Assembly: GCA_045630965.1 (NCBI GenBank)
Contig: JAZQTU010000004.1
Span: 1-42,723 of the forward strand
Reading direction: 5' to 3'
DNA from: HGM04593 sp045630965
GTDB taxonomy: Bacteria; Bacteroidota; Bacteroidia; Bacteroidales; Bacteroidaceae
DNA: 42,723 bases
Part shown: piece by piece, positions 41,002 to 42,723 of the stretch
Layout: each line of letters begins with the position of its first letter
How positions within the stretch are numbered: the stretch's first letter is position 1
Position numbers and translations under genes: made by a program
The notes under the pieces: model-generated
Databases searched by the model: none
What the model was told of the DNA's origin: nothing
Seen by the model: only the letters and a program-made list of their open reading frames with translations

Positions 41002-41619
41002 ATGAAAATAGAAGTAGATCCACGGGAAACCACACGTGCAGAAGCCTTTGACCTTTGGATGACGTCTCCAATGCCAATGGTTACATTGACAAAAACATTC
41101 AATGTCAGCAAATTACTTAAAGCAAGCAAACGCACAGGCATCAAATTTAACGCTCTGCTATGTTGGTGTATTGGAAAGGCTGCAAGCAAGATAAAAGAAT
41201 TCTATATTCTACCCGAAAAAGATAAACTCTTCAAATATGACAGCATTGCCATAAACGTAATTGTAAACAATAGTAAAGGAGGTATCAATTCTTGTGACAT
41301 TGCATATACCGATGACACTGAACAATTCGCCAAGGAATACAACCTACTGACTGCGCAGGTTGCTACTCAGTGCAAGAGTTCATTCCTTGAGGATAGTATG
41401 ATTATTGGAACATCTGCAATGATAGAAACAGAACTAGATAGTATTATAAATCAATACACCGATAAGTTTTGTAATCCCATGCTCATGTGGGGAAAATATC
41501 GTCGCCATTGGATAAAGACAAATCTTCCTATCTCATTCCAATTTCACCATGTTCAGATGGATGGCGGACACGCCGCTAGGTATTTAGAGCAACTTCAAAA
41601 AGTGATTAATGAATTATAG
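41002..41619 (+). CDS. chloramphenicol-acetyltransferase-like protein
   Basis: The 205-residue protein has the CAT fold landmarks: the N-terminal FDLWMTSPMPMVTLTKTFNVSKL region, NALLCWCIGKAASKI, NPMLMWGKYRRH corresponding to the substrate-binding loop before the active site, and the catalytic HHVQMDGGHAARYLEQLQ with His183 and Asp187. The active-site His is therefore conserved. It may acetylate chloramphenicol or another hydroxyl compound; the sequence differs from classical CAT around the loop, so drug resistance should not be assumed. It lies 15 bp after the SDR gene, suggesting cotranscription. Confidence 0.85.
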   Translation: MKIEVDPRETTRAEAFDLWMTSPMPMVTLTKTFNVSKLLKASKRTGIKFNALLCWCIGKAASKIKEFYILPEKDKLFKYDSIAINVIVNNSKGGINSCDIAYTDDTEQFAKEYNLLTAQVATQCKSSFLEDSMIIGTSAMIETELDSIINQYTDKFCNPMLMWGKYRRHWIKTNLPISFQFHHVQMDGGHAARYLEQLQKVINEL

Positions 41620-41680
41620 AAACTCTGATACTAGGAATCTATTATAAATTTATGTTAGCATACACATACATAGAAAAAGA

Positions 41681-42373
41681 ATGAAAGAAGAATGTTTGAT
41701 ATGTAGTGCTCCATTGAAGTATTTGGAAAAGGAAGTTCTCATGGAGTGTGCTATTTGCCATAAGAAGGAAAATAGCAAGACATGTTGCGAACAAGGGCAT
41801 TACGTCTGCAACGAATGCCACACAAAGGGTGTAGATGCCATTTACAAGCTTTGCCTTGACGAGACCTCAAAGAATCCGATAGATATTATGGAGAAGATGA
41901 TGGCAATGCCCTTCTGCCACATGCACGGGCCCGAGCATCATGTGATGGTAGGAGCAGCTTTGCTGACAGCCTACCACAATGCCGGAGGCAACATCGTACT
42001 TCCCGATGCATTGGTAGAGCTGATGAAGCGAGGCAAGCAGGTTCCAGGTGGGGCTTGTGGCTTTTGGGGAGCCTGTGGAGCGGGATTAAGTTCCGGCATG
42101 TTCGTTTCCGTCATCTCACACTCCACACCATTGACTATCGAACCATTTGCTTTGTCGCACAAGATGTCGGCAGCATCGTTAGGCAAGATTGCCGAGGTGG
42201 GTGGTCCGCGATGCTGTAAGCGAGATTCCTATCTGTCCATTCAAGCAGCCATTGATTTCGTGGAAACGAATTTCTGTGTATCCATGGACAAATCTTCCGT
42301 AGTATGCAGACATTTCGGCAAGAATAACCAATGCATCCGAATGCGTTGTCCTTTCTTTCCCAAGCATCAGTAA
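41681..42373 (+). CDS. DUF5714 cysteine-rich protein
   Basis: The 230-residue protein contains an N-terminal zinc-ribbon-like pair CLIC (5-8) and CAIC (22-25), then CCEQGHYVCNEC, a central HMHGPEHHVMVGAALLTAYHNAGG helix, a Gly/Cys block GGACGFWGACGAGLSSG (about 123-139), GGPRCCKRDS and a C-terminal CRHF...CIRMRCPFFP. This matches the DUF5714 family as I recall it. So many ordered cysteines imply metal or iron-sulfur binding. The function is unknown. It lies 22 bp before an arsC-type gene, pointing to a possible role in arsenic or other metal stress. Confidence 0.85.
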   Translation: MKEECLICSAPLKYLEKEVLMECAICHKKENSKTCCEQGHYVCNECHTKGVDAIYKLCLDETSKNPIDIMEKMMAMPFCHMHGPEHHVMVGAALLTAYHNAGGNIVLPDALVELMKRGKQVPGGACGFWGACGAGLSSGMFVSVISHSTPLTIEPFALSHKMSAASLGKIAEVGGPRCCKRDSYLSIQAAIDFVETNFCVSMDKSSVVCRHFGKNNQCIRMRCPFFPKHQ

Positions 42374-42395
42374 AGACTAATTTTTAATTGCATTC

Positions 42396-42723
42396 ATGAG
42401 AGTATTGATATTATGTACAGGTAATAGTTGCCGTAGTCAAATGGCACATGGATTTCTTCAGTCGTTCAATCGTGACCTGGAAGTGCATTCTGCAGGAACG
42501 AAACCGGCTGAGAGGGTGAATCCCAAAGCTATTGAAGTGATGAACGAAGTAGGTATTGACCTATCCAACCATAACCCCAAAAGTGTAGAAATATATCTCA
42601 ACTATGAGTGGGATTATGTGATAACTGTCTGTGGCGGAGCCAACGAGAGTTGTCCCAACTTCATTGGCAAAGTAGGCAAGCGACTACACATTGGTTTTGA
42701 CGACCCTTCGGATGCAACGGGTA
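42396..42723 (+). CDS. arsC: thioredoxin-coupled arsenate reductase (LMW phosphatase fold), 3' cut by window end
   Basis: The frame opens MRVLILCTGNSCRSQMAHGF; CTGNSCRS (7-14) is the P-loop of the ArsC/low-molecular-weight tyrosine phosphatase family. Cys7, with Cys79 and Cys86 (ITVCGGANESCPNF, spacing of seven), reproduces the Cys10-Cys82-Cys89 triad of Staphylococcus aureus ArsC, so arsenate reduction with thioredoxin is the likely activity rather than phosphotyrosine hydrolysis. About 109 residues are visible of the usual 130-140; the window ends within the HIGFDDPSDATG region. The gene is 22 bp after the DUF5714 gene. An arsenite exporter may lie beyond the edge. Confidence 0.9.
   Translation, partial: MRVLILCTGNSCRSQMAHGFLQSFNRDLEVHSAGTKPAERVNPKAIEVMNEVGIDLSNHNPKSVEIYLNYEWDYVITVCGGANESCPNFIGKVGKRLHIGFDDPSDATG

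Noticed and set aside
41002..41619. Calling the CAT-like gene a chloramphenicol resistance gene
   Set aside because: The active-site His is conserved but many CAT-fold homologues in Bacteroidota have unknown acceptors; sequence alone does not show drug acetylation.

Overview
The window looks like a chromosomal segment of a Bacteroidales bacterium (Bacteroides/Prevotella-like). The signs are many matches to the Bacteroidota promoter (-7 box TAnnTTTG, -33 box TTTG/TTG), families typical of the order (DUF4494, DUF2027-Smr, BspA-type leucine-rich repeats, membrane-anchored LytTR regulators, two-component proteins of the DUF5112/DUF5113 type), and SPII-type lipoproteins. Almost all of it is coding. 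I see no tRNA, rRNA, insertion sequence, phage gene or CRISPR array.

Layout. 1-1976 (-): 5' part of a secreted carbohydrate-active-type protein. 2225-5139 (+): a malic enzyme without the usual C-terminal phosphotransacetylase-like half, an unknown small protein, DUF4494 and a YggS/PLPBP protein. 5148-12409 (-): a signalling block (LytTR membrane regulator, purN, a 1414-residue double histidine-kinase-like protein, response regulator, small AbgT-like membrane protein). 12606-15834 (+): FtsE-type ATPase, aspartate kinase and diaminopimelate decarboxylase, ended by a perfect 50-nt palindrome. 15985-16713 (-): a BlaI-type repressor followed by the wreck of its M56 peptidase/TonB partner, with a cluster of dyads upstream. 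16901-20889 (-): Smr/DUF2027 protein, peptidase T, small lipoprotein and LolC/E-like permease, closely packed. 20978-27126 (-): UvrD/PcrA helicase, nspC, queA and a leucine-rich-repeat protein in a tight operon, then a small lipoprotein. 27249-28958: superoxide dismutase convergent with a secreted EEP-family nuclease/phosphatase, sharing a 26-bp terminator stem.

28959-37502 (+) is the most informative region: ilvB-ilvN-ilvC-leuA-leuC-leuD-leuB, seven branched-chain amino acid genes on one strand. In front of it is a well-formed promoter, an 18-codon leader peptide with four Leu and three Val codons, and two copies of an 8-nt sequence that compete for the same complement. This is a textbook transcription attenuator. 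Translation starvation for Leu or Val should leave the antiterminator paired and let transcription continue.

37617-42723: a DUF1295 membrane protein, a small minus-strand group (YgbA_NO-like, CrcB fluoride channel, 99-residue protein), a membrane-anchored TonB-C-like protein, then a plus-strand accessory run (short-chain dehydrogenase, chloramphenicol-acetyltransferase-like protein, DUF5714 protein, ArsC-type arsenate reductase cut by the window end).
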